Assembly: GCA_029212885.1 (NCBI GenBank)
Contig: JARGPC010000004.1
Span: 1-64,000, forward strand
DNA length: 64,000 nt
Reading direction: 5' to 3'
Origin: Coxiellaceae bacterium
Lineage (GTDB): Bacteria > Pseudomonadota > Gammaproteobacteria > Coxiellales > Coxiellaceae
Positions 9,035 through 19,300 of the stretch are shown here, in pieces. Within the stretch, counting starts at the first letter, position 1, and every line of letters begins with the position of its first letter. The notes under the pieces are model-generated. The model did not search any database. It was not told where the DNA came from and saw only the letters and a program-made list of their open reading frames with translations. Position numbers and translations under genes: made by a program.

Positions 9035-11988
9035 TTCATGATGTTGACTACAACACATTTATGGTGCTTACGCATCGTGCAGCGAAGCATGCTTCCAAAG
9101 CGTTATCTATCTTAACCAAGCAAATTGTTATTGTTGAAATAGATGCTGTCATAAATACGCGTACACTCGAAGAAATAATGGCAGATAATGGATCTGATAA
9201 AACGTGTATCAGTTTAAAAATTCAAGGAGACGTGGGCGGACATTCGTTGCTGGTATTGGATAAAAATGATGCCGATCGGCTTGCGAACAAATTGGTTAAC
9301 GATATTAAAAATATTGAGCAAGTAGATCGTTTAAAGCAATCGGCGCTTAAAGAAACAGGTAATATTGTAGTAGGCAGCTTTCTTACGGTTATCTCTAATG
9401 CCTTAGGTGTGAATATAGTTGAAGATTTGCCTGAATTATTGCATTTAAATAATGAAGAGGTCCTTAGTAAATTACATGTGGATTTAATTGATGGAGATAG
9501 TCATCAAATTTGGGCAGTGCAGGCTACGTTTAAATTCATTGAAATGGATATAAAAAGCGATGTCGTATTCATCTTTAAGGTTGATGGTATCAGTCAAGCA
9601 TTAAACAAAGGCAAAACCCTTACGCAGCGGAGTCAAGATGATTCGTTAGACGTCGTATTGGTGGAGAAGAAAGCGTTATCCAATGAAGTTGTGACTTCTA
9701 TTATGCAAAAGATGTCGATATCTCGCCTCAGTGATATCTCTGCCTTAAAAAACAAAGATAACACTATATTATCTAATGCGACATGTCTCATTTATTCCAG
9801 TGCGACATTGGATGATAATGAGATGCTGTGGTTGCAGGATTGCTTGAGTAGTGAACCTCATTTAGCCATAGTTTTAGTTGTTGATGACGTGGATGAGAAA
9901 CTTACATCGGTGTTGTACGGATTAGGTTTGTCAGCATGTATACGGCGTTCCGCACTAGATGATTTTAATTTCACTGCATTAATACAGTTATTATTTAACC
10001 AGCATCAAGGTTGGGAGATTTTGTGCAAATCAGAACAAAAGTATAAGCAGTACTTCAATGATATTATTACAGGTAACATATCTGAAGTTTATGCGCCAAG
10101 CACGGACAGTGGATTTATGCAAATTTCAGAGTCCAGTGCACTGAAAGAAAATGAAGATTTAATTGCGCGACTTAAAAAAGCGGCTCATTACGATTACCTT
10201 ACCTCAATCCCAAATCGTAAATATTTTGAAGAATCATTGCAGCGACAAATTAACCGCGCAGAGCGTGTTAAAGAACCATTTTATCTTTCTATCATTGATA
10301 TTGATCACTTTAAAACAATTAATGATACCCATGGACACGATGTCGGTGATCAACTGTTAAAAGAAGTGGCTATGCGAATGAAGCAAACACTGCGTGGCAT
10401 GGATATTTATGCAAGATTAGGCGGTGATGAATTTGCAATTATTTTAACAGATCCAAAAATGCTAAGTAATGCAGGTTTGTTAGCCTTGAGATTATTGGAA
10501 GAATTGCGACGACCTTATGCATTTATGGGGCGCTCATTAAATGTAACAGTTAGTATTGGTGTTGCGCAATACGTACCTGATGAAGCAATGACTTTTAATC
10601 ATATTATGAAACATGCGGATCTCGCTTTATACCAATCAAAGCAAAATGGACGTAATCAATATACTTTGTATGCCTTAGATATTGGTGCGTTGCAAAAGCG
10701 TCAACATGATATCGAAGTGGCACTACTAAACGCGATTGAGCGTGATGAATTATTTTTAATGTATCAGCCGATCGTTAATATCGAAACCAACGAAATAGCT
10801 TATTTCGAAGCCTTGGTGCGTTGGGACAGCGCGGATCTTGATGAGCGTGTAGCGCCTGATGAATTTATCCCGATAGCTGAAAACTCTGGAAAAATACTGC
10901 AGTTAACTGAGCATATTCTAACGTTAGTGTGTAAGGATATTGTTAAACTGCAAAAACAAATGGTTTCAAAGCTACCCATAGCGATTAATTTTTCTGTATT
11001 GGACTTGCTAAGTGAAGGCTTTGTTCATCGCTTGCACGAGACGATTAAAGGATATGGCCTAAATGCTGCTGATATTCAGACTGAATTGACAGAGACTGCT
11101 GTAATGGAAAACCACCAAGTCATACATAAGGCCATAGAAGAGCTACGTGAGCTGGGTTACCACATTTCCATTGATGATTTCGGTACTGGTTATTCCTCTT
11201 TAGCAAGATTAAGGGATATGCATTTTGATAGTATTAAAATAGATCGTGCATTTATCCAGAAAATGCTAGTTGATACCAGTGCAATGCAAATAATTAGAGC
11301 TGTACTTGAGTTGACTAAGCAGCTAGGTATCATCGCTATTGCTGAAGGCGTTGAGCGTGAGGAGCAGGTTGAATTACTGCAACAGTGGGGCTGCAAATAT
11401 GTGCAAGGATATTATTACTCAAAACCTGTCTGTTACGATGAAACACAAGCACTGATTGAAAAGCATAATGGCGATAGTGATGTTCATGGTGCTAGCTTGC
11501 CTGGTAAAATATATAAATTAGCCAGCTATATCCGTACGATTGGTCATGACGTTAATAATCAACTGGCGGGCTTGTTGGGCTATGCTGAAATACTATTACA
11601 AAAAACTACCGCATTAAGTGATAATTATACTATGGTGAGATGCTTGCATGCCGGAGTAGTTGAAGCGATTGATCTTGTTAATAAGATGTCAACTGAAGTG
11701 CAATATATACAAAATTTAAAAACAGTAAGCGGAGACCATATCAAACTATTAGAAGAAGTATCATTATTACATGCTCAGCAATTATTTAGATGTGTAATAC
11801 AAATTGATTATGCATTGCAGCCTATGATTAATACAATAACCGATGAGAGTGAAGATATAAGGCGAAAAATAAAACGTATTGCAGAGCTAATTTTAAGTTT
11901 GAAAGCGCTAAATGAAAAATTAATGCATGTGGGTAGCCACATCGTTATCAATGGAAATAATGATGATACAGCTGGTGTGGGTAAATGA
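9031..11988 (+). CDS. CheC-like / pseudo-receiver / GGDEF / EAL / HisKA-like fusion
   Basis: A 985-aa protein joining chemotaxis and c-di-GMP modules. Residues 1-195 resemble the preceding CheC-like protein (ALKETGNIVVGSFLTVISN). Residues about 205-330 look like a receiver without the usual Asp pocket. Residues 380-550 are GGDEF with intact GGDEF at 464-468 and an RGMD inhibitory-site motif. Residues 565-815 are EAL, with EALVRW, ELTETA, DDFGTGYSSL, KIDRAF, AEGVE and QGYYYSKP all kept. Residues 825-890 resemble a histidine-kinase dimerisation helix with His839 in GHDVNNQLAGLLGY, but no ATPase domain follows. Translation starts at GTG 9031, overlapping the previous stop (GTGA) after AGGA. It could be a bifunctional cyclase/phosphodiesterase controlled by CheY binding or by phosphotransfer. 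Confidence 0.88.
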   Translation: MIHDVDYNTFMVLTHRAAKHASKALSILTKQIVIVEIDAVINTRTLEEIMADNGSDKTCISLKIQGDVGGHSLLVLDKNDADRLANKLVNDIKNIEQVDRLKQSALKETGNIVVGSFLTVISNALGVNIVEDLPELLHLNNEEVLSKLHVDLIDGDSHQIWAVQATFKFIEMDIKSDVVFIFKVDGISQALNKGKTLTQRSQDDSLDVVLVEKKALSNEVVTSIMQKMSISRLSDISALKNKDNTILSNATCLIYSSATLDDNEMLWLQDCLSSEPHLAIVLVVDDVDEKLTSVLYGLGLSACIRRSALDDFNFTALIQLLFNQHQGWEILCKSEQKYKQYFNDIITGNISEVYAPSTDSGFMQISESSALKENEDLIARLKKAAHYDYLTSIPNRKYFEESLQRQINRAERVKEPFYLSIIDIDHFKTINDTHGHDVGDQLLKEVAMRMKQTLRGMDIYARLGGDEFAIILTDPKMLSNAGLLALRLLEELRRPYAFMGRSLNVTVSIGVAQYVPDEAMTFNHIMKHADLALYQSKQNGRNQYTLYALDIGALQKRQHDIEVALLNAIERDELFLMYQPIVNIETNEIAYFEALVRWDSADLDERVAPDEFIPIAENSGKILQLTEHILTLVCKDIVKLQKQMVSKLPIAINFSVLDLLSEGFVHRLHETIKGYGLNAADIQTELTETAVMENHQVIHKAIEELRELGYHISIDDFGTGYSSLARLRDMHFDSIKIDRAFIQKMLVDTSAMQIIRAVLELTKQLGIIAIAEGVEREEQVELLQQWGCKYVQGYYYSKPVCYDETQALIEKHNGDSDVHGASLPGKIYKLASYIRTIGHDVNNQLAGLLGYAEILLQKTTALSDNYTMVRCLHAGVVEAIDLVNKMSTEVQYIQNLKTVSGDHIKLLEEVSLLHAQQLFRCVIQIDYALQPMINTITDESEDIRRKIKRIAELILSLKALNEKLMHVGSHIVINGNNDDTAGVGK

Positions 11989-12154
11989 TTTTTTCATCCT
12001 ATTTTTTCTTATGCTAACCTCGGCTATATTGCTGCGCAATGATGCTTTCTTTGAGTGGATTCCAGATATTGCAATGTGTTCTATGTGGTTGGTTATATTA
12101 GAATTACTGTGCCATACTGATAAGTAACCAGTTTTAGTATCTGCAGGTCTAGCG

Positions 12155-13873
12155 ATGAATGTTTTAATTGTAGATGACAATGAAATCGATCAAGAAGTAA
12201 TTGAGAGATGCTTAAAAAAAGCACAGCATATCGATGTATGTATTGAAGGCGCCAGTACAGGCGCTGATGCGCTGGTTAAAATAAGTTCAAAACAATTTCA
12301 CGTTATATTTATCGATTATATGCTGCCAGATTTATCTGGTTTGTCGCTCATGAGCAGCATTTTAGAGATTGAGCAGCCGATAAAGCCTGAGTTAATCATG
12401 ATTACCGGTCAAGGTAATGAGAAGGTGGCGGTCGAAGCCATGAAAATCGGCGCTAATGATTATATTGTTAAAGCGGATGTCACTACTGAAACCATCAGTC
12501 GCATCATGCTCAGTGCATCAGAAAAAATAAAGTTAAAGACTGAACTGGTAGAAAATAGAATAAAAGCTGATTATTTGTCTGTTCATGATCAGTTAACAGG
12601 GTTGTTTAGCCGCAGTTATTTCGAAAATTCTGTTTTGCATATGCTAGAAAATGTAAGGGATAATAATCAAGAAGTGATTATTATTCTAATAAATCTTGAT
12701 AACTTCCAGAGTATTAATAATATCTACAGTCATCGAAAGGGTGATGAGGTCATTGTTCTTCTCAGTCAATTTCTCAAAGATAATTGTAATGAAGATTACG
12801 TGCTTTCGCGCTATTCCGGTGATGAGTTTGCCATATTGCTGGATGAAAGTGGCGAGCCAAAAGATGCAGTGATGTTCTGCCAAAAAATATTTGATTTTTT
12901 AGAAAATGATATGTGCGTTAACGATCAAAAAGTGAAAATGTCTGCCAGCATTGGTATTGCATCCTCACCATATGCGGGTGAAGATGTGTTTACATTGATG
13001 AAAAATGTTGATATTGCGATGCACCGCGCAAAAGAAAATGGTAAAGCACGTTTCAGTTTTTATTCAGAGGATTTAGACTTTAAAGCTAAGCAATTAATTA
13101 ATATTAGTTTCGAATTAGAAAGTGCAATAAAAAATAATGAATTGTTTTTAGTCTATCAACCGGTTATTGATTTAAAAACCGAAAAGGTTGTATCATTTGA
13201 GGTGCTTCTTAGGTGGCAGAATGCTAAATATGGATTTATTCCACCCGATGAGTTTATCGAAATTGCGGAGAATTCAGACCTTATCATTACGATAGGGAAT
13301 TGGGTGATCCAAAATTCTCTACAGGAATTCAGTGCTGTTATAAAAGAGAATTGGCGAGATATTAAATTATCAATTAATTTATCGAGCAATCAATTGCTCG
13401 ACGCTCATGATGCTAGAGACATATTGGCGCTTGTTAAGTCAACAGACTTTAAGGTTGAGAATCTTGCATTTGAGTTGACTGAAAGAGCAATTATTAAAGA
13501 TTTGGATCATATCATTGATCAATTGAATCAATTAACTGCCGCAAGCATTAAAATATACATTGACGACTTTGGCACTGGCATTTCATCATTAACGCTGCTA
13601 AGTCGCTTGCCTGTGTCTTGTTTAAAAATAGATAAATCATTTACGCAAAATATTGATTCCGATAAAGCGATGTACAATATTGTTAAGTCTGTAATTACTC
13701 TCTCTCAATCCTTATCACTAACAAATATTTCTGAAGGCATAGAAACAAAGGAGCAAAATGAACAATTAATTCGATTTGGTGCGCAATATGGCCAAGGGTA
13801 TTTGTTTGCGAAACCAATGAAAATCGATCAAGTGGCAACTTTTTTGACCGAGTGGGATGCGCAACATGATTAA
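12155..13873 (+). CDS. REC-GGDEF-EAL response regulator
   Basis: Response regulator of 572 aa with c-di-GMP output. The receiver (1-125) has Asp7/Asp8, phosphoacceptor Asp54 (IFIDYMLPD), TGQG and Lys in YIVKAD. The GGDEF domain has SGDEF in place of GGDEF at about residue 221 and lacks a clear RxxD inhibitory site. The EAL domain has EVLLRW in place of EALLRW near 349, but keeps NLSSNQ, ELTERA, DDFGTGISSL, KIDKSF, SEGIE and QGYLFAKP. Phosphodiesterase activity is therefore more certain than cyclase activity, although SGDEF-type cyclases that work have been described. It follows a 166-bp gap after the fusion gene and overlaps the next gene by 8 bp. Confidence 0.9.
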   Translation: MNVLIVDDNEIDQEVIERCLKKAQHIDVCIEGASTGADALVKISSKQFHVIFIDYMLPDLSGLSLMSSILEIEQPIKPELIMITGQGNEKVAVEAMKIGANDYIVKADVTTETISRIMLSASEKIKLKTELVENRIKADYLSVHDQLTGLFSRSYFENSVLHMLENVRDNNQEVIIILINLDNFQSINNIYSHRKGDEVIVLLSQFLKDNCNEDYVLSRYSGDEFAILLDESGEPKDAVMFCQKIFDFLENDMCVNDQKVKMSASIGIASSPYAGEDVFTLMKNVDIAMHRAKENGKARFSFYSEDLDFKAKQLINISFELESAIKNNELFLVYQPVIDLKTEKVVSFEVLLRWQNAKYGFIPPDEFIEIAENSDLIITIGNWVIQNSLQEFSAVIKENWRDIKLSINLSSNQLLDAHDARDILALVKSTDFKVENLAFELTERAIIKDLDHIIDQLNQLTAASIKIYIDDFGTGISSLTLLSRLPVSCLKIDKSFTQNIDSDKAMYNIVKSVITLSQSLSLTNISEGIETKEQNEQLIRFGAQYGQGYLFAKPMKIDQVATFLTEWDAQHD

Positions 13874-14324
13874 GCTTAAATTTGTGTTGAGCTGCTTGAT
13901 ATTGTTTATATTAGTTTGCATTAATGGTTGTGATAAAGCGAGTGCGCCTAGCGTAATAACCAAAAATAGCCAATGGATGACGAAGCTCTCATATAAAGCA
14001 GGTAATTGCACTAAAAAGTCTTTGATTTTATTTATCACGAGTAATTGCCATGCTTGCAAAGCCATGATTGCAACAATGAATAAAATACAGCAAAAAAAAC
14101 TGCCTAATGTGCAATGTATCATGGCAGTTTATAGTGGTAAGAAAGCTGCATATCACTATAAAATCGATTTTCCTATTTTATATGATCCAAGCCATGCGGT
14201 AAAAAATACGTATGATATACAGGTATGGCCAACATTATTATATATTAATCAAGACTCAAAAATTGAATCTTCGATCTATGGCGCGAGAAGCGAACGTGTA
14301 ATTTTAAATAAAATACAGCATTAA
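13866..14324 (+). CDS. thioredoxin-like lipoprotein
   Basis: Exported thioredoxin-fold protein of about 152 aa. A hydrophobic leader ends in CINGC, a plausible lipobox with the lipid-modified Cys, so it should be anchored on the periplasmic face. The redox site is CHAC in SNCHACKA, and the cis-proline loop is seen as VWPTLLYI. The start is either ATG 13857 or ATG 13866. The latter has GTGGG at a better distance and overlaps the preceding stop. It lies 13 bp before the ethylene-receptor-like kinase and is the only exported non-kinase protein in the cluster. It may maintain cysteines or deliver copper to that kinase's membrane domain, but this is inference from position alone. Confidence 0.75.
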   Translation: MIKLKFVLSCLILFILVCINGCDKASAPSVITKNSQWMTKLSYKAGNCTKKSLILFITSNCHACKAMIATMNKIQQKKLPNVQCIMAVYSGKKAAYHYKIDFPILYDPSHAVKNTYDIQVWPTLLYINQDSKIESSIYGARSERVILNKIQH

Positions 14325-14337
14325 GGATAGAGTCCGC

Positions 14338-15873
14338 ATGATGGATAGCATTAAGGATTTTTTTAGCACAGTTGGCTTTATGCCACATGGATCATGCCTT
14401 TCATGGAAGCCAGCGGTATTATGGACGCAGGTGATCTCGGACGCTGTAATTACACTATCGTATTTTGTTATCCCCATTGCCATTATTGTTATTATACTAA
14501 GACGTAATGACTTAAAGTTTAAATGGCTGTTCGCTTTGTTTGGTGGCTTTATCGTTTCTTGTGGCGCCACCCATATGGTTGCTATGATCGCATTTTGGAT
14601 CCCAATCTACGGCATACAAGCGACGGTAAAAGCAGTTACAGCAACGATATCCTTAATCACGGCTATTGCTATATGGCCACTCATCCCTAAAATCCTAAAG
14701 ATTCCATCTATTGATGAATTAAATAAAACTAACCTCCGTTTACGAAGTCTTAACGAGCAATTAATACGGTCTAAATCTTATAATGATTTACTGTTATCGT
14801 CCGCCGGGGAAGGAATTTATGGTTTAAATAAAGATGGTGAGGTCACCTTTATTAACAAGGCCGCATTACAACTATTAGGCTTTTCTCATGATGAGATAAT
14901 AGGACAGGTGATGCATAAGTTGACGCACTATGCCTATCCTGATGGAACTGAATATCCAAGAGAAAAGTGTCACATGTATGCTGCTTATAAGGATGGTAAG
15001 GCACGGAAAATCGATAATGAAGTTCTATGGCGTAAAGATGGTTCGTGTTTTGCTTGTGAATATACCAGTACACCTATTTTTATCAATAAAGAAACAGAGG
15101 GTGCAGTTGTTATATTTAAGGATATATCCGAAAGAAAGGCAGATGAAAATCAATTAATTGCTATGACACAATCTTTACAAAAAACAAATGATTCCCTCGA
15201 TGAGTTTGCTTATATTGTTTCGCATGATTTAAAAGAACCCTTGCGCGGTATTAATTCTTATATATCATTCTTGCTCGAGGATTATGGTGAAAGCTTAGAG
15301 GAAGATGCTGTAAAACGGCTACACAAACTTGAAGATTTAAGTAATAAAATGACACGATTAATTGAAACTTTGTTACGATATTCTCGGGTGTCTCGTACAG
15401 CATTGGATATTCAGTTAAATTCGCTTAGTGATGTAGTTAAAGAAAAGGTTGATTTGCTTGAAAGCTTCCTGCAAGAAAATAGTGCTGAAGTGATCATAGA
15501 TAAAGATATCCCCGACTTTATGTTTGATAAGACACTGATTTCTGAGTTAATGCAAAACTTAATAACCAATGCAGTTAAGTATAACAACAGTGAACAGAAA
15601 AAAATCCGTATTTTTTCAAAACACCAAGATGATGGCTTGGTGATATCTGTGCAGGATAATGGTATTGGCATAGACGAGCAGCAAAAGACTGAAATATTCA
15701 AATTGTTCAAACGCTTACATACTGCCGATAAGTATCAAGGTGGCAGTGGAGCGGGTTTAACCTTTGTTAAAAAAATTGCAGAAATGCATCAAGCCACATT
15801 TTGGGTGGGCTCAGATGGTCAGTCAGGGTCTATATTTAACTTTAAGTTCCCAGATAATACTACTAAGGAGTAA
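14338..15873 (+). CDS. ethylene-receptor-like membrane histidine kinase (EBD-PAS-HK)
   Basis: Membrane histidine kinase of 511 aa. Residues 30-120 hold three membrane helices closely resembling the copper-dependent ethylene-binding domain of plant ETR1 and cyanobacterial homologues. Helix 1 has Asp35 and Tyr42 (ISD...SYFVIP). Helix 2 has FGGFIVSCGATHM, with Cys75 and His79 as the expected Cu(I) ligands. Residues 145-265 are PAS, preceded by a short coiled coil. HisKA carries His296 in SHDLKEPLRG, the phytochrome-type box. The HATPase motifs NLITNAVKY, DNGIGID and GGSGAGLTFVKK are intact. The response regulator four bases downstream is the natural partner. AAGGA precedes two adjacent ATGs, and 14338 is taken as the start. 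Ethylene sensing is inferred from the domain; the actual ligand is unproven. Confidence 0.88.
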   Translation: MMDSIKDFFSTVGFMPHGSCLSWKPAVLWTQVISDAVITLSYFVIPIAIIVIILRRNDLKFKWLFALFGGFIVSCGATHMVAMIAFWIPIYGIQATVKAVTATISLITAIAIWPLIPKILKIPSIDELNKTNLRLRSLNEQLIRSKSYNDLLLSSAGEGIYGLNKDGEVTFINKAALQLLGFSHDEIIGQVMHKLTHYAYPDGTEYPREKCHMYAAYKDGKARKIDNEVLWRKDGSCFACEYTSTPIFINKETEGAVVIFKDISERKADENQLIAMTQSLQKTNDSLDEFAYIVSHDLKEPLRGINSYISFLLEDYGESLEEDAVKRLHKLEDLSNKMTRLIETLLRYSRVSRTALDIQLNSLSDVVKEKVDLLESFLQENSAEVIIDKDIPDFMFDKTLISELMQNLITNAVKYNNSEQKKIRIFSKHQDDGLVISVQDNGIGIDEQQKTEIFKLFKRLHTADKYQGGSGAGLTFVKKIAEMHQATFWVGSDGQSGSIFNFKFPDNTTKE

Positions 15874-15876
15874 TAC

Positions 15877-16320
15877 ATGTTGCAGTCGGATCGTGAAATT
15901 TTAATTGTTGAAGACAGTGATATTGACTATGAGTCGACAATTAGAGCCTTCAAAAAGGCGGGCATTGCTAATGTTGTAAAAAGGTGTATTACCGGTGATG
16001 AGGCATTGGATTATTTATTCAAGCGTGGTGAATATGAAGGTAAAGGTATTAACGACCCGAATGTTATACTGCTGGATTTAAACCTACCAGGAACGGATGG
16101 GCGGGAAGTGTTAAAGCAGCTCAAGGCAGATGATGTATTACGTAAAATTCCTGTTATTGTTCTAACCACGTCAAATAATGAAGATGATATTGATTATTGC
16201 TACTCCTATGGGGCGAATAGCTATGTACAAAAGCCAGTTGATCCAATGGAGTTTATTAAGGCCATTCAGCGCTTGAAAGACTATTGGTTTGAGATTGTTG
16301 TTTTACCGAAGAATGAATAG
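15877..16320 (+). CDS. Rcp1-type small response regulator
   Basis: Single receiver of 147 aa of the kind paired with phytochrome-like kinases (Rcp1 group). It has the family's loop between beta-2 and beta-3 (YLFKRGEYEG) and a longer C terminus. Pocket residues are Glu12/Asp13 (IVEDSD), phosphoacceptor Asp67 (ILLDLNLPG), Thr97 (VLTTSN) and Lys119 (QKP). It starts four bases after the ethylene-receptor-like kinase, so the two should form a two-component pair. With no output domain it probably acts by protein contact or phosphorelay, possibly to the HisKA-like or receiver domains of the large proteins around it. Confidence 0.9.
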   Translation: MLQSDREILIVEDSDIDYESTIRAFKKAGIANVVKRCITGDEALDYLFKRGEYEGKGINDPNVILLDLNLPGTDGREVLKQLKADDVLRKIPVIVLTTSNNEDDIDYCYSYGANSYVQKPVDPMEFIKAIQRLKDYWFEIVVLPKNE

Positions 16321-16348
16321 AGCTATGAAGTACTAGGAGCATATTTTT

Positions 16349-19300
16349 ATGGGTAAAAAAAGCACGTGGCAAGTAAAATCCTTGCGATTATTTAGTGCTT
16401 TGGCAATTCTGATGGGTGCTGTCGTTTTATTTGGTTGGTATTCACACATCCCAACGTTGATACAAGTTTTGCCGTATTTTGCGCCGATGCAATATAATAC
16501 TGCTTTAGGTTTTGTGGTGGGTGGTATCGGCTGCTTGGCTTATGTTAACCATAAAAAAGTAACATTCATATGCGGACTTATTCTTGTTCTTATGGGCGCT
16601 CTCACACTTGTCCAATACATAGTGTCTATTAATATCGGTCTTGATGAGTTGTTTATGAAGGCTTATTTATTAGTTAAAACATCACATCCGGGAAGAATGG
16701 CGCCTAATACAGCAGTGTGTTTTACTTTAGTTGGGCTTATATTAATTTTACGTCTCGCGATAGTTAACAGTAATAGGATTGTACTATTTAGTTTAATCTT
16801 TACTGGTCTGTTGGGTGTGCTAGCATTTATGGCGCTATTTGGTTATTTAACTGGAATATATTCAGCTTATGGCTGGGGTCAGTTAACACGCATGGCGGTC
16901 CATACCTGTGTAGGCTTCTTGCTACTAACGGCAGCTATATGTCCATATATCTATTCACATTATTCATTGCATACAAAGCATAAAAATTGGTTTGTTTTTA
17001 CATTTATTATATTTTGCGGCATATTGATGCTAGTTTTATTTTGGCTGGCAATTAATTCGTACGAACAAGAGCGTGTTAAGGGTATCTCGAACACTGAGGT
17101 CAAGGCAACAAGCCAAGCATTAAATGCAAAGATTAAAGATATGGAAGGGGCAATTGAGCGTTTATTCTATAGGGCCAAAAATACGAATGATATAAAGCAA
17201 GATAGAGTATCCAGTGATGTTTCATATTATTTTAAACATATGAAGAGTTTATATGCCGTTCATTTAACATCATCGCTTGATACTAGTCATACTTACTACA
17301 GAGCATCGTCAAATATTAGCAAATATAAAATAAATAAAATGATTGAGCATTGTGTTAAATCGATCAAAAATAATAAATCATTAGTCGGTGGCATGAGGGT
17401 TTATGGTAATCAGGACATTGTGTGCTATACGGATGCTGCCAAAAAAAATATTGCTATTATAGATCTTGATTCGTTATTTGATTCCGTTTTTAATACAATA
17501 CTAGCAGGTCAATTCATTGCCGCTTTTGATTTTGATGGTAAGCGTGTGTATACCTACCCCAAATCCGCAGTGTCATTCCAAAGCAAAGATTATGGTGTGG
17601 GGGTAATTAAATTTAAGCAAATCGAATGGAAAATTGCTATTAGTCCATCAGCAGCGCTGATAGAAGTTATGTCAAATCCCTTGACTGTTTTATTGATGAT
17701 ATTTGGTATTGTTGTAGTCGTTTTGATGTCATTTTTCGCACGGAACTTGCAAATTAGCAATATCAAAAATATTCAGCTACAAAAGGCAGTTGAGGATAAG
17801 GAGAACTCTGAGCTGCTACAAAAGACATTGCTTTCCAGTGCCCCACAAGCGGTGATGATCGTCAATGAGGCTGGTGAAATTGTCTATGTAAACGACCAGT
17901 CGGTGAGATTAAGTAAATATTCAGAAAGTGAACTATCTTCGCTGCATGTTGATAGCTTATTACCGAAGCGTTTTCGCTCTGAGCATGAGGCTCATAGAAA
18001 ATCATATTTTAATATTTACGACACGCGGCAAATGGGTAAAGGCAGGTACTTATCACTACTGGACAAATCAAACGGTGAAACACCTGTAGAAATATCCATT
18101 ACACCAATCAGTATAAATCAACAACGTTGCGTGATATGTAATATTGTCGATAAAAGTGAACAGAAATTATATGAAGATAAAATCAATCGACAGGCACAGC
18201 ATTTACAGCTCATTTATGACATTACAAATATTTTATCAGAATCAGAGAGTCATGAGGCTGCACTTCAGCAATGTCTAGATTTAATTTGTTATAATTTAGA
18301 TCTGCCGTTTGCGCAAGTACTCAAGTGTAGTGAGGATGCAACCACATTAAGCGGTACCAATATATTTTACTGTGTAGATAAATCCTTGTCGCAATCGATT
18401 CATAAAGCAATCTTTTCCTATTTGGTATACAAAGGGGAGGGCATTGGCGGATTGGTGTTATTGTCTCGTAAAGTAGTGTTTGTGAATGATGCTGCCATTC
18501 TTAGCAAAATGTCAGAAAATAAAATTTATACTAACTTCCAAGTTAATTTTGCTATCGGCATGCCAATCAAGGTTACTAATAAAATTGAATATATTATTGA
18601 GCTTATTGGTACTGATAAACAGGCAGATATGGAACATCTACAGAAAATATTTACTGTTTTAAGCGATCAAATATGCAGGGTGTTTGAGAAACGTGTTTCA
18701 CAAGAGAAGTTAGTTAAAGCAGAGCAGGATAAACATTTGCTGCTTGAATATGCGGGTGAGGGAATTTTTGGCGTAAGTCCATACGGTGATATTACATTTA
18801 TGAATAGAGCGGCTCAAAATATGTCGCAATATGATTCAGATGAGTCAAGTGAAATAAATATTTCAATGTTGCTCGATAATCTAGCCTATGAAAAACTAGG
18901 TGAAGAGTCTATTACGCTGCAATTACTCGGTCAAATAAATAGCCATCTAAAATATACAAATCATGATGCGCAGCTCTACCGAAAAGGTGGCCATAAGCTA
19001 GATATAGAACTAACTGCCACAGCAATCTTGGAAAACAACATAGTTACTGGTGCTGTTATTATGTTTTCCGACATTAGTCATAAGAAAGCTGCTGAAGTGC
19101 AGGTTAGTCAGTATTATACCCAGCTAAAGAAATCTTATGATGAGCTCGATCGGTTTACCTATATGGCATCACATGGATTAAAGGAGCCATTGCGTGGCAT
19201 ATGCTCTTATTCGAATTTATTACTGGATTTAAATAAGGCGACTTTAAACTCTGAAAGTGTAGATATGCTGAGTTCATTATTATTATTTTCAGCACGGATT

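Noticed and set aside
11927..12127. Small hydrophobic frame that overlaps the end of the CheC-GGDEF-EAL gene and fills the gap before the next gene
   Set aside because: It could encode a short membrane peptide of about 45 aa, but no ribosome site is seen before any start codon and part of it lies within the previous gene in another frame. Kept out of the features.
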